Source: Cunninghamia lanceolata (lineage: Eukaryota > Streptophyta > Pinopsida > Cupressales > Cupressaceae). From it: a DNA stretch of 64,000 nucleotides. The notes under the pieces are model-generated. The model searched no databases and was not told the DNA's origin. It was given only the letters and a program-made list of their open reading frames with translations. Made by a program: the position numbers and the translations under genes. Below are positions 1-12,023 of this stretch, piece by piece. Position 1 is the first letter of the stretch, and every line of letters starts with the position of its first letter. Location of the stretch: NCBI GenBank assembly GCA_027924645.1, contig BSBN01001965.1, positions 16,544,001 through 16,608,000 of the forward strand, in the 5' to 3' direction.

Positions 1-3000
1 TAGAACTATCTTCAGGATTAGTTAATCTTCCTATATAGTCATGCAACTGAGCAATGTGCTCTTTGTGTTGCTTATTTTTCTCTTTTTCTCTCTTAACTTT
101 CTGAATTAAAGAATCTATAATGTCTTTACCTTCTTGACCCTCCTGGTCTTCATTTGTAAATGCCAAGTCAACTGTATTAATCTAGAATTCTTCTAGAGTA
201 ATATTACCCTTTTCTTTATCTATAGTGGGAATTGCTATTTGTGCAGTCCTTCTTCCAGTTGATGGATCTCTCTTAATGGCCAAAGTCATTTTGGCCTTCC
301 TCTTTAGTTTTATTAGATTTTCAGAAAATAAGGTGGATACATCAAATTCTTGAATCTCAAAATCTACCTCTGTATTGACCTCGCTTTTGAACCATCGAGG
401 TACCTGATCATGTTTCTCAGCATCATCATGATGTTCACCTTGACCTCCTGTATCTGTCAGCATATGTGATGGAGAAGGTGATTTCCTCATTTCTTCTTCA
501 TGATGTTCACTCTGAAGGCGATCCTGTGGTACATCCTCTTGTTGAGGAATTTCCTTTTCTAGAGGAGCATCATCCTAAGGTCGAGGATCTTCTGATGCGT
601 CTATATGATGATCATGATCCTTCTCCATTATTACCTCATCCACTTTTGACTTTTCTTCTTGTTGAGGCACATTCACAGTAGCAGATATTTCAGAATCCTC
701 CTTAGGTGCTGGTGTTTGTTCTAAAACCATGATTTGTTCTATACCTACACTACTTCTTGAACTCTAGAAGCAAGATCTTCTAATACATCCTTGTCATCAG
801 CATTCTTTTCGTGAACTTCTACTCTAACACGTTTAACTGATGTGTTCTATTGGCTTTGTTGGCTTATTTTTGAAGCACGGCCTTCTTGTTCTACCATCTT
901 CACTTCTTCTATATGTCCTCCTTTATCAGGTGTACCTACTGGATGTTTAGGACTTACATCCTGTCTAGCTGTCAAATCCACCACTGCAGGACTTGTCACC
1001 TGTGCAATTAATGTATCCAGCCCCATTTCTTGGGCTATTTTCTCTAGACTCTTTTCCTTTTTGGATTCCACTTGCTTTATCTCCTCCAATATTGTTTGAA
1101 CTGATGGAGTCCCATGAGGAGTCATGTGGGTACCTGCAGCAAGGGTTTCCATCTACTGTGAATCTACTTCCTTCACAACCTCATCATCAGATAGATTAAT
1201 TGTTTCCTCCAATGAGATATGACCTCCCTCAAATATCTTGGAGGTTTCTTTTTTCTCCTCTTCTACGAGTTCAATCTTGAACTTCACAATGGTAGGAAGT
1301 GGAACATTATGTTGGAATTCCTTATGGACAACTTCACTACCTACCCCTTTCACCAATATAGGGGATTGCTTTATTTCACCTCTCATGGAGGTTCTTGGTT
1401 TCTTAGGTGGGGTACCTACCACCACCTGCAGAGCTTTTCTCTTCCTTTTGAATAGCAAAGGGGCCTCTTCTTCCTCAGGCTCTTCCTCCATAAGGATATC
1501 TTCTTCTATTGGTTTTCGTGAGGACTGACCCTCTTCTTGGGTCTCAGTAAGTTCTGCCTCTAATGTCCGATCTTTCTTGGACTTCTGTTTACCTGCCCAT
1601 GGAGGTGATGCTGATCCTAATCCTGATGTCATTACTTCCTCATCTGGAAACACTACCCTTTCAATGATCACCCCTTTGGGCTCATTATCAATTTTCTTAC
1701 CCCTACGGGGTCTTTTACTTTGCTATTGTTGTGGAGGCAACCTGTCTCCTTTAGACTTCCTTTTTTCAATTATGAAATCATCATATTTCTCATCAAGAAT
1801 ATCTTGTCCTTTCTTTTTAGTATCCACAGTAATGGCAACAATATTTTTCTTCAATGCCTCAATCTGTTCATCAACCCAAGCTTGGGTTAGGTGTAATGTC
1901 CTGGCAATGAAAGGATCTAAAAATATATCCTCCTGCATGGTTAGGTCAGGTGCAGATATTGTATCATTATATATTTTCTTTTCTTCATATTCATCTGCTA
2001 TTATCCTGCCATCATCCTTTTTCAACTGTGAAGGAATGGGGATGTAGTTAAAGGTTTTAATTTGATTTAAAGTTAACCTTTGATATCTTCTTCTTCTAGC
2101 TTCTGCTTCATCTTCACAATCCGCCTAGAAGGATTCTAGGTGCCTCTTATGAATAGGTTTCCTATTATTTTTTGTATCCTCCCATAAGGGTCATATGGCC
2201 TTATCAGTGGGAATGGCTGCAACTGCATTTTATTCAAACTGACCATCACCTTCTTGATACTTTCTGAATCTAGGCACACGTACTAGCCAATGGTCATTGG
2301 AAACAAAATTGGTGGTATTTTCTGAGCCTCCTTGTATGTTTTCAGTATGGTGGAGCTCTGCCTTATAAATTCCATTAATATCACTGCATCAGTGGGTTAT
2401 CTTGGTAGCATGAGGGGATGTCCCTCAGTTCTCATGTAAGAAAATGTAGTAAATTGAATGTACCAAACTCCATGCCTGTAGATTATTTCTTGAGCTTCCA
2501 TGCTCAATCTTTTTGTCCTGTCCTCCTCCATAGTTCTCACCAGATGCATAGAGAATGCATCATTTACCAATTTGTAATCTTGGAGGTAGTTAACTCTTTG
2601 CAACTCGGGATGATGATCCCAGATATGAGCATCATTGGTGGTTCCACCAATCTTTCCAACTATTGTTAATGCATCAAATGTGCCTTTGTAAGCACAAGAG
2701 TAAACAATGTAAGATGTCATGTAGAAAGAACAATTTGAACCTCCCAGGTTCGTTAGCTGCTCATGTAGAGCATCACTTATCAATTGGCCCCATAGTGGCT
2801 TGATGTCTACATATATTCACATCATGATTACACCATACATCCAATCTTTAAAACTACCAGCATCAGGCTGGCCTGTCACCCTGCTAAGCAATGCAATCAT
2901 ATATTGATACTCTTCGTCAAAGTCATACTTATACAAGTGCACAGGAAGTTTAGCAGCTACAGGATATGTGTTATTCTTGGCCCTCCACTGATACATGTTC

Positions 3001-3431
3001 TTCCTGGCCTTCTTCTTATTATTTTCATACTCAACTTTAGATTTCTTCAAATCTATATTGTTAACCTTTTTGGCCAATGGCAGTCCAAATGTCTTTGAAA
3101 GACCCTTAATGGACAGGTCTGCATATATTCTCTCATGCTTTACCACCTGTCTTGTCTATGGATTATAGTTTCGGGCACATTCAATAACAAGCTCTGGAGA
3201 CTCGATGGAGTACAAAAAACCAGCCGCATTCAAAATTCCAGACACAAACACTGCATCCAATAGGGTGCTTCTATTCTTTTCATCATTCATCTTGGCAGAC
3301 TAGGCCTCCAAATCAATACTTCCTTGATGTGTATCCGTTATGGTACCATACTTGAACAAGACCCCTTTAGGAGATGCAAAAATGGGCCTACTGAACTCAG
3401 CTTCACACTTAGCTAACCTCTTGTTAGCCAT
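1..3431 (-). pseudogene. Element A accessory (third-ORF-like) gene, broken, C-terminus beyond window
   Basis: A long minus-strand coding stretch starts at an ATG at 3431 (protein begins MANKRLAKCEAEF) and runs off the window start. The first ~470 codons hold a globular region with a motif of the form DLSIKGLSKTFGLP (about 3105-3065) and a segment with LISDALHEQLTNLGG (about 2785). A long Lys/Glu-rich, low-complexity linker follows (about 1670-1150), then a charged C-terminal part near 490-180 and predicted coiled coil at the very end. The frame carries TAG stops (for example 3300-3302) and shifts near 2.03 kb and 0.5-0.8 kb. The layout matches the accessory proteins of elements B, E and G, but the sequence is divergent. 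It loosely recalls plant transposon-associated domains (Transposase_32 or plant mobile domain type). Function unknown; a retroelement origin is inferred. Confidence 0.6.
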
Positions 3432-3989
3432 GGATATCTGCAATTAACAAAATTTGTCTTACAATGGATACTCACAGGCATGCATGTAACATTTTATCTT
3501 TACTAATCATCATGCATACTGTACTTATTCAGCATCTACTTATCATGGGATGCATAAACTACAATTTTAAACCAACAACATCATACCTGATTGTGCAGAA
3601 GCAATAGGATGAGGGTTTCAATTACTTACCTGGTTACGCAGATCCCTTTGATTATACCAATGGTTTTCTAGAAATACCCCTTAATTCTGCTGATAATCTC
3701 ACAATTCTTCTTGCCTGTAAGCTCTGTTCATCCAAGTATCACCTATATGAGGGTTTGGAAGCTAGCGCTCTATGAAAATGATTTTATTGCAAGGTAAGTG
3801 TGAAATGACAATTGAATTTACCTTTTAACCTTGCAATTAGGGCAAAATTAGGGCAAACCCTGACAGATTAGATTTTATTCGTTGATTTTTCATGGAAACT
3901 CAGGATTTCACCAGGTGTTTCATCGGGTTTTGTGGTCGGCAGGAACTACCTACCACCTCTGCATGCATTAAATGTTAATGGCGACAACG
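3432..3989 (-). other. Leader of gene A, with possible splice signals
   Basis: No coding frame is evident. On the minus strand a candidate acceptor (TTTTGTTAATTGCAG) ends a few bases before the start codon of gene A. Two donor-like sites lie upstream: CAG/GTATGATG near 3588 and CAG/GTAAGTAATT near 3630. This would fit a small intron in the 5' untranslated region. It is pattern matching only, without transcript support. Confidence 0.3.
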
Positions 3990-4947
3990 GGAGCGGGGTG
4001 ATATCCATATGAGAGGATATATTCAAAAATATGATAGTATTTGGATATCGGGTGATATTTTCTAATATCACCCCGAGTGTAATATGATCATCCTCCTCGA
4101 GAGGAAAAGCTATCTTGAAAAGATTAGGCGATGAACGCACCCTTAGGTCATACTTAATATATTAGGAGGATATTTCAATATATCAGGTGATGATACAAAA
4201 ATGATGATGACTGGATAAACTATAATGTCTCTCTCTCAGAATATTAGGATGACGTCATCTAGATATTCACTCATTATATAGCTATGACATCATGACGTCA
4301 TCATCATGTTATGCGAAAAGGATCATGTTTAAAAATTATGTCCTGAGAAGTAAAAATAATGATTACGTCATCATCATGTTTGATTCTTTGTTTATCAGAC
4401 TTGAATGACATCATTAGGATAATGGCTTGGGGGGATATTTCATGGCAGGAGGATATTGAGAAATATCGGGTTACATTGAGAAATATGACCCTCGTGAAAT
4501 ACATAAGGTTGTTGACGGGTAAAGGTCACTATCACCTAAAATTGACATCTGAACATTTGGACCGCATGATTTATTAGGTGATAAATTAGATCAAGATGAT
4601 CTTCTGTAATATGACTGATGTTTAAAAATATGATCCTCTCCTCGTGAAATATTCAGTTTGACTCAAACTTTGACTGTTCATAACTTTTACACCTTAACGA
4701 ATATCAGGGTGATACAAAAGGCAAACCTGCATGAAATTTGATGCTCTTTCTAAATATGAGGTTACTGGAATGAAATATGAATTTTGACAACTTGACCTCA
4801 TGATGATGACTTACCCAGCCTTCCTATGCATGACGATTTGCATGACTTACTTTTACCAAACTACCAGAAAGCACAAAACAAGCCAAGCAAAAGTTGGGTC
4901 CCTATTTTGCCAAGTCAAAATGGGGCGTGTTGTGTAACCACACAACA
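3990..4947 (-). repeat. Truncated LTR of the L family (U3 end)
   Basis: The right end (4890-4947, finishing in a run that includes GTGTAACCACACAACA) matches the right ends of the two L LTRs at 36168 and 42816. The body shows the same ATGATGAC, GGATATTTC and TGACGTCA-rich texture, with TGACGTCA at 4250-4257 and 4293-4300. It is clearly more diverged than the L pair is from each other. Only about the last kilobase of a 2.8-kb LTR is present; the left part is missing and gene A leader follows. The right edge abuts element H coding sequence, so an L relative probably inserted into H and later lost most of itself. The left border is approximate. Confidence 0.7.
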
Positions 4948-5834
4948 GATCCTCATACTACTAAATCCCACACATTGTTTGTCTTAGCAACCATACCATT
5001 TATTAATGAAAGGGACATTAAAAACCTTTTGGTTGGAACAATTGAAATCATTGAAGAAGGAGATGTAAAAGAGGAAAAATGAACTTCCACCTATGAGTTT
5101 GAAGAAGCATCTCATTTCTAGAACCATGAAAGATTATTGACCCTACATTTTGATAGTGTTAGTTGTAAGAAGGGAGCAAGAACTAGGATAATCTTAACAT
5201 CCCCTGATGGAAAAATCCTTCCCTTCACCTTTAGACTAGATTTCTTTTGCACCAACAACATAGCTGAGTATGAAGCTCTATCCCTAAGAGTCATGTTGGC
5301 CATGAGAATGGGGATTAAAAAAATCTCTGCCTTTGGAGATTCTCAATTGGTGATCAACCAAGTTGCAGACAATTATGAAATAAAATATGAATGATTGCAA
5401 CCTTACAAAGAGACCACCAGGAAGTTAGTTCAATTCTTCAACTTTTTTTCCATCAAAGCCATACCCAGAGAAGAAAATTATGTAGCAGATTCAATGGCTA
5501 CATTGGCTATATTATTCTCGCTGCATGCTCAATTACAAAACTTAGAATAAATTATTTTGGTGCATGGAGAGCCATTGTTAGATAGAGAAGAGTTACCAAA
5601 TATCTTGAATTATGCCATGGGTCAAGAAGAATAACCAACCCGAGGCTACACTAAGAATGATGAAGCCATATTGGAATATTTGCCCGCATATGATGGGCTT
5701 CTGAGAGTCTACCATAAAAAAGGGTACCTACTCCTCCCTCTCCTCGAGGACTATTTTGGAAATGAGAAAGAAGTCCTTCAAATCAAGGTGAATGTAGATC
5801 TACTACCTACTCCTTAGAAGTTTGAAGGACACCC
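4948..5834 (+). pseudogene. Element H pol, part 1: linker and archaeal-type RNase H (Tat-like Ty3/gypsy)
   Basis: The plus-strand frame contains a ribonuclease H of the extra type found in Tat/Ogre elements. Visible motifs are FDSVSCKKGARTRIIL, CTNNIAEYEALSLRVMLAM, GDSQLVINQV (about 5335) and IPREENYVADSMATLA (about 5458-5510). A spacer with YLPAYDGLLRVYHKKG follows. Stops interrupt it at about 5082, 5122 and 5392. At 5834 the frame is cut by element B; joining 5834 to the base after B's right TSD copy keeps a plausible frame into the reverse transcriptase at 13.1 kb. The RNase H is therefore encoded upstream of RT. Upstream sequence (protease, gag, 5' LTR) is lost at 4947. Confidence 0.75.
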
Positions 5835-6926
5835 TGTTGATAACTGAGAGGTGGGGGTGAATCAGTTATCCTAATTAATTCTTCTTTCTGAACTTTCGTA
5901 TTAATCAATGTAGTATTAATTCAAACAAGAAAACATAACCATGAAAATGGAAGTAAACATGACACAATATTTTTGACGTGGAAACCCTGTTAAGGGAGAA
6001 AATCACGGGTGATTAACCCAAGATTGTATTCTCTATTAGAAGAATAGAAAAACAAAATGGCACTTGCCAATTAGGGCTCACTGCCTAAGCACACTACTCA
6101 CAAGAGGCACACTACCTACAAGAGACTCACTATCTACAAAAAGAGTGTTATACAATACTTGAACTGATTGGGAGCACCTACAAATGCTGGAGTTCAGTTC
6201 CGGTTAGGCTCAGTACACTGATCTGCTACACTTCATCTTTCCTCTTCTATAATGCTTCTTTCCTTTCACATACTAGACCTTCCATACTACTTCTGCTCTG
6301 CACTTCTTCTTTTTTTCATACATTACTAACAACAACAACACATCTCACAACTAAATCCATCTTGTATATATATCCACACAAGTGATTTTATCACCTTTCT
6401 AGTCGGCACCCGGAATAGTCAATCTTTTTACAAACTCTGATCTATTGGCTGAATCCTTACACACCAAGTAATGCAGATCAAGCATATACTTGTAGAAGTC
6501 ATCAATCATGTCAGCCAAACATAATTTATGCCTTAAGAACCCTTTCCATCATCAGTAACACATCTGGAAAATAGTCTGATGTTCTGTCAGTCAGTTCTTC
6601 CTCTATTCACACTGTCACTTAGGAACTTGGTACTCAAGTATTCATATCTTTTACCTCATCTATCACTGGAGGCTAAATCCTTGGAATCTGTCAATCAAGG
6701 TAGTCCTCTTGACTTACCCAAATCTGCACTTCACCAAGATACTTCCTCTGAGAGATCCAAACCTGTCTGTCGAACCTTGCCACATGCTCTGTTCTTGTTT
6801 ATCAGACCACAACATTCTTCACTCTAACTTCTGGTAGAGACACACCATGTCCTACGGATGTGTGGGATGAACTTTGTTGCCATCAATGACAACAATCATG
6901 AATCCATATAGTGTCTCTTGCCAACA
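5835..6926 (-). repeat. Element B 3' LTR
   Basis: Pairs with 12024-13101, differing by scattered substitutions and small indels. A minus-strand TATA-like string (GGATATATATAC) lies at 6364-6375. The LTR carries the GTGAATCAGT motif near its plus-strand start, also seen in element G. Confidence 0.95.
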
Positions 6927-6940
6927 ATCTCCCCCTTTGG
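6927..6940 (-). other. Element B polypurine tract
   Basis: On the minus strand the sequence CCAAAGGGGGAGAT directly precedes the 3' LTR start TGTTGG. This is the expected primer for plus-strand DNA synthesis. Element G has the same tract at its own LTR. About 240 bp of noncoding sequence separates the tract from the end of ORF2. Confidence 0.9.
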
Positions 6941-7179
6941 CATTGATGGCAACACTTAGTGAAAAATGACTAAGTGTTTACACTATGCTCCCCCTTGGCT
7001 GATGCTTTGTTTTTAAATACATTTTCTGGAGCTCCCCCTTTGTTGGATTCCTCATTTTTCACTACTCCTCACTCCCCCTTTGACATCAATGGCAAAGGGT
7101 AGGGTCTGCATACCAAAATTTTCAAAAATTTTACTATACTTAGCCACATAAGTATATACATATAGAATACTTACATATA

Positions 7180-10100
7180 CTACAATATGTCTACAAAAGT
7201 TGTTTTCAGTTGGATGAGTTATGTAGCCCAACTTTGCTTCATTCTATCCAAAATTGAGATGTGACCACTCGACAAAAATGTAAAATCTTTTGCCTTCTTA
7301 AGATCTGTCGGATCATTGGTTTGGGCGGTAGTCTGAGCATCACTTATGGCCTCATGCATGGCCTCTAACTTAGGGATGATGATTCTTCTGAGTTCACCCA
7401 TCCGGCTAATTATGTTCTTCTTTTCCTTCTCAAAATTCTTTATTGCATTTGTGATTGCAATAGTCTAACACTCTTGATTTACTATGGATGAAGAGAGAGG
7501 ATCAAAACTTTGAGACAAACTTAGTAGTTTATCCTCTTGCTCTTTTATTTTCTTCTCAATTTCCATAGTTGCTTTGGACCAGGAAATACAAAATTTGTAT
7601 ACTTCACCGCCATCCTTAAGAGCATTTTCTTAGCTCTTGATCCCAATATTCATAGTTCTCCTATCATTAATGATCAAACATTGTACCTCTGAGAATCTTT
7701 TATCCAAAAACTCCTTCCGGACCTTTTCTTTAGCTGATTTTTCTAGAGAATCAAAATGTGTATTAACACTGCTGGCTAGAGTTTTGAGATTACCAGAAGA
7801 GGATGCTGAGGGATCCTTCTGAAAAGATGGCATGATCTTTTCCAAAACTTCGGATGCTATATCTATAAGCTCACAGTCTTCTATGTGAAATTTCAGTAGC
7901 TTCTTTTTGGCCTTCACATTTGCAAATTAAGCTATCTTCATTGTTTTTACCGGAGATAGAGAGTCAAAGTCCAGAGGCCCTTTTAGTAGATCCAGTTCAT
8001 CAATCTCCATAGCTGCTTTTGTCAAAAAGTCCTTGACTGATTCTACAATGTCACTTGCCAGAGATAGATTTTTCTTTTCTTCCACAGTCATTGAACTGTC
8101 TTTTGGAGCTTCCTCTCCTTGCACACCCTTTGTACTGTCATCTTCTTTTTCCTTCACCTTTGCTTCTTTCTCCTATAATCTTTCTTCTCCTTTAGATCTA
8201 GAGATTGTAGGGGAAACTGGAGGAGAAATGTTAGTCTGTTCAAGGTCTACCTCTTCTGTCATTTTCTCAGTAGTTTCTTCTGCAACATTTGTGGTCGAGG
8301 GGTCAGTACCCAAGTCCTCTATAGTAGGAAGATTAAATCTTTTGAAGGCCTTCTGGAGGATCTCTTCTGTGTCCTTGGCCACCTTGTCACTCTCACCAAG
8401 CATAAGTTGATTCATCCTTGCTTTGCTTATGAACTCATCCTTACAATCTTTGAATACCATATTCATTGTCTTGGGGTCGATTGAAGGATATAGCTGAATT
8501 GCTATTTGTTCCCAGATTTCTAAGTCTTTAGCTTGGGTAGTGTTCTTTCTTTTTTCTAGTTCCTTCTCCAAGCTTTTAGGGATCAGAGATATAATTTCAA
8601 TAAATGCTTTGTTGTAGATATTTAGGCACCTGACTGTGGCATCTTACAATATCTTCTGATTTGTTTCACCATAATCATCATAGAACTCAACCATTGGCTA
8701 AAGATTTCCATCCACTGTGATTGATTTGATTATGTCATCAATGTGAAGAGTGGGTTTTTCAACATATTCCTCTATCTTTTCTTCTTCCTTCTATCTGGTA
8801 GAAGGTTGACTGGATGTTTTCTTCTTTTTCTTCATTTTCCTGATTTCTTCATCAGATTCAGTCTCCTCTTCATTATTTTGACTGGCATAAGCTCTAGTAG
8901 CTTTGGTCTTTGTTCTTTTCTCTCCTTTGTCAGATGACTGGACTTCTAATTTTGAGCTTTTAGCAAGGATAGGTGCTGGTCTCTTTGATGATCTGGTCTG
9001 AGTGGAAGATTTGACTGGAACACTTTCCTCACTTTTCTTTTCTGCCTCTTTCTTCTTTTCCTTAGCCCTTTCCATCTTTTTCCTGTGGGCATCAAGTGCC
9101 TCCTTTGAGATGCCAAGGCCTTGGGCAACATGTTCTACTTCTTTTCTCACCTTCCTTTTGATCTCTGGTTCTCTGAGTTCCACATGAATCTTTACACTCA
9201 GTTCCTCAAAGGTTCCAAACCTTTCTACCTTTGGATCCTTTGGCTGACTTAGCATGTGTTGAACATGCAGCTCCACAATTTGTTCATCAACTTCATACCC
9301 CATGGGCATGATCCATACAGTTCTTGGTTCTACTGCCTCCATTAGGCACTGATCAGTCTCTACCATAAAACATATTGTATCTTTGTATTTCTCAACAAGA
9401 GACTGGGGAATCCTTTCTCTTGCATGCATCATGTTCTGAAAGTTCTTGAAATATCCCCACATGGCTATATTTCTTGCTTTAGCATCCCCAAGCCCATGCA
9501 AATAGTCTCTGATCTAAATTACAACTGGTTTGTCATTCTGCCATACCCAACCATTGGATCTGGGAAGCTCATTCATGTAATAAAAGAATAGGCAGAGTAA
9601 CAAGCCACCATACTTGAAGGAGTTCTTCTTATCCTTGATCTTTTGTAGATTTTCCAATAGTTGGTTGAGAAGAAGTTCACACAGATCATAGTTAGCATTT
9701 TCTTTTAGCATTTGATAGGTTGTGTAAACTACAGTTCCCAGTATAGAATTTTCCCTACTGGAGTGATAAATCTTGTAACCAATTATTATGGAAGCAAATT
9801 TGACATTTGGTTCAGTGATGTCTTCAATTGTCATAGCTCTCTTGTCAAATTTTGATTCGGTTGCATCACTTACTGTCTAATTCTTGACAGACTTGAGAAT
9901 AGGTATTCCACCGGATGAGTGTAGATTGGTTACTACCCTAATTGCATCTTTGGTGATCTTAAATGGTTTATTCAACCATAGGAAATTGTCATGCACTCTA
10001 CTCAATACATACTGGACCCATTCATTTTCTTCAAAACAAGGGAAATGAATGCACTGTGCAAAATGCTTATCCCGGATGGCTTTATACTAAGGTTTAATCT

Positions 10101-10332
10101 CAAAAGAATCATCTAACAACTGTTTGTGATAGATATCTACTAACTTTGATTGCCCAAATTCTTCAATACTCGCATGTATGTAAACCCTAATATATTTGGT
10201 ATGCAAAACGCCATGCGGAACACTAGAGAAGGCTCCTAGGGGATCTACCTCCAAGGATTTGTATGGATGCTTCTTAAATATGGGGCGAGGTCTATCAGAA
10301 ATATTTACTATATTTGAAGTACCCATCATCAA
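7180..10332 (-). pseudogene. Element B ORF2: ~1050-codon accessory protein with in-frame stops
   Basis: One minus-strand frame stays aligned from the ATG at 10332 (MMMGTSNIVNIS) to a TAG at 7180. It is broken by in-frame stops only, for example TAG at 10087, 9514, 8791 and 8173 and TAA at 7927 and 7630. No frameshift is needed, so the protein was under coding constraint until recently. The N-terminal ~400 residues form a globular domain with motifs such as PFKITKDAIRVVT, YDLCELLLNQLLENL, FYYMNELP and VWIMPMGYEVDEQI. A Lys/Glu-rich linker follows (about 9150-8790). The last ~500 residues are coiled-coil-like, with NLPTIEDL in the middle. Homologous sequence is recognisable in elements G and E. 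It is not RT, integrase or a typical envelope; no transmembrane segment or signal peptide is evident. Function unknown. Confidence 0.8.
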
Positions 10333-10783
10333 GGAATCTTACTGAGAGATATCAAGAACGAAGAATACCTTTTGCGCTGTTTAGGGCACACATGATGAAA
10401 TCTGGATTGAGTTGTATGAAGAATCATCTTGATCTTTGGGAGAAGTAGTTGCAGAGCTCCTTTTCTCTCTTCTTCTTGAATGCATAATGAACAAGTGATT
10501 AATGAGAAAACCCTTATATTGCTCCGCAAACCCTAATGTCAGGTTGCAATAAATGCTCGACCTAAGTTATTCTAGTTGGCCTTATTCGAATGACTTGAAG
10601 AACTGGATGAGTCCTGATCTTTAAACATCATGCAGATCTTCCAAATCTTAACCATAGTTTGTTTGGATGTTTCCCTTATGAACCCTTCAATCCGCAACTC
10701 TTCTTGTGCCAGTTCCAGCACCAATTGACTGGCTGGGGGAACAAGGTTTTCTTTGTGTCTCCCCCTGAGCCAGAGCTCACTTT
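10333..10783 (-). other. Spacer between element B ORF1 and ORF2
   Basis: About 450 bp separate the two ORFs where an autonomous element would carry several kilobases of pol. I find no RT, protease or integrase motif here in any frame. It may hold signals for expressing ORF2, but none is recognisable. Confidence 0.5.
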
Positions 10784-11958
10784 TTAATTTCTGGAAGGAA
10801 TGTCAGCACCAGATTCTAGTGCAGATCCAACCTCTACATTCTCTATACTTTTCTTCACCCAAATCTTGCCCATCTCACTTTTAACTTCATCCGCATTCAC
10901 TTTTTGTTTACCCTTATCTTGATTCTGATTATGATATACCAGACCTCTTTTGTCCTGATTCTTGCTTCTACAGAATTTTGCACTATGACTAGATCTATTG
11001 CAGATTTGGCAAACAACATTTTGCATATTTGACTGATATCCTCTTGATCTGCATTGATTAGCCATATGACCTATTCTATTGCATGTAAATCATCTACCAT
11101 TGAATGATTTGTTCATTTATTTCTGCATTCATGAGATTTGTGACCATACCTTTTGCAGTTAAAACACTGTCTGGAGAAGGATGCATTAGTCTGATTCATT
11201 CTCTTTCTGCACTGATTAGCTTTGTGACCAAAGTGATTATAGCTGTGGCAATATCCATTGAAGGATGGATATATTTGAGCATTGGGTTGTCTTACCTGAG
11301 GTTTTCTAGGCCTATTCCTTGGATTTTCTGATCCAAAATTCTTCTGACCGGATCTGGAGCTTTCTCCTTTCTCATATCCCAAACCACACTTGTCATCTAC
11401 CCCTTTTTGACTTCCAAGAAGAACTTCAAGTTGAACAAAACTTATCTTGAATTTCTCTTTATATTCATTTGTTGTTTGAAGATCCCTTTTGAGAGAGATA
11501 ATTTGATCCTCAAGTTTTTCTTCATTATCTTTAGCATCTTCAAGATCAGATTCAAGATGTCTGATAATTCTATCCATCTGGTGGCAATCTTCTAATTTCT
11601 CCTTGAGAGATTGTCTTCGATTATCTTCAGTTTTTCTTTTCTTTTCAATCTCTTGGGTAAACTTCATAACTCCTAATTCCATTTCATGTCTTACCATAAT
11701 AACTTCTTTTGATAACTTTTCACATAACCTGGTTTTCTCAGTCAGCTCTTTATTTGCATCATTAGCTTCACCTTGTCTTGCCAATTTCTAAAGCAACTCC
11801 TTTCTCTTTTTCATAGAGAGACTTAATTTGTCTTTTAGTTCTCTCATGAAATCATCAACCTGTTTGAGTCTTTCCTTTAATTCATTGACTTCAGAGTTTG
11901 ACTATTCAAGATCTTCAAGGGTAGTCTTGAGTTGCTCCCTTAAACCATATGCATCCAT
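10784..11958 (-). pseudogene. Element B ORF1: coiled-coil protein with four zinc knuckles (gag-like)
   Basis: The frame opens at the ATG at 11958 (MDAYGLREQLKTTLEDLE). The first ~200 residues are charged and heptad-like, suggesting a coiled coil. Four CCHC-type knuckles follow. The second (CFNCKRYGHKSHEC) and fourth (CQICNRSSHSAKFC) are complete. The first (CHSYNHFGHKANQC) has Tyr for its second Cys. The third (TCNRIGHMANQC) has a stop where its first Cys belongs. In-frame TAGs lie near 11902 and 11790, and a frameshift near 11.1 kb precedes the last two knuckles. Arrays of knuckles bind nucleic acid in gag nucleocapsids. The usual gag capsid domain is not recognisable, so this could be a reduced gag or an acquired protein. 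Confidence 0.75.
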
Positions 11959-12009
11959 TTGGATTCCCAGATCTTCCTTGAGCTATTAGACTCTATTAGG
12001 AGGAACTTA

Positions 12010-12021
12010 GCTCTGATACCA
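12010..12021 (-). other. Element B primer binding site (initiator-Met tRNA)
   Basis: Minus-strand TGGTATCAGAGC lies two bases inside the 5' LTR (12024). It is complementary to the 3' end of plant initiator methionine tRNA, the commonest plant LTR-element primer. Confidence 0.95.
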
Positions 12022-12023
12022 AT

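Noticed and set aside
3978..3998. TGGCGACAACGGGAGCGGGG as a primer binding site
   Set aside because: It is on the plus strand, while the adjacent LTR fragment is minus-oriented, and no LTR end lies beside it.
6579..6827. 82-residue plus-strand ORF, repeated at 12754-13002
   Set aside because: Falls in the LTRs of element B, antisense to the element; open by chance.
8033..8410. 125-residue Ser-rich plus-strand ORF
   Set aside because: Antisense shadow of the Lys/Glu-rich part of element B ORF2.
12010..12021. tRNA gene suggested by the initiator-Met-like string (also 61712-61723)
   Set aside because: Only the 3' tRNA complement is present, next to an LTR; it is a primer binding site.
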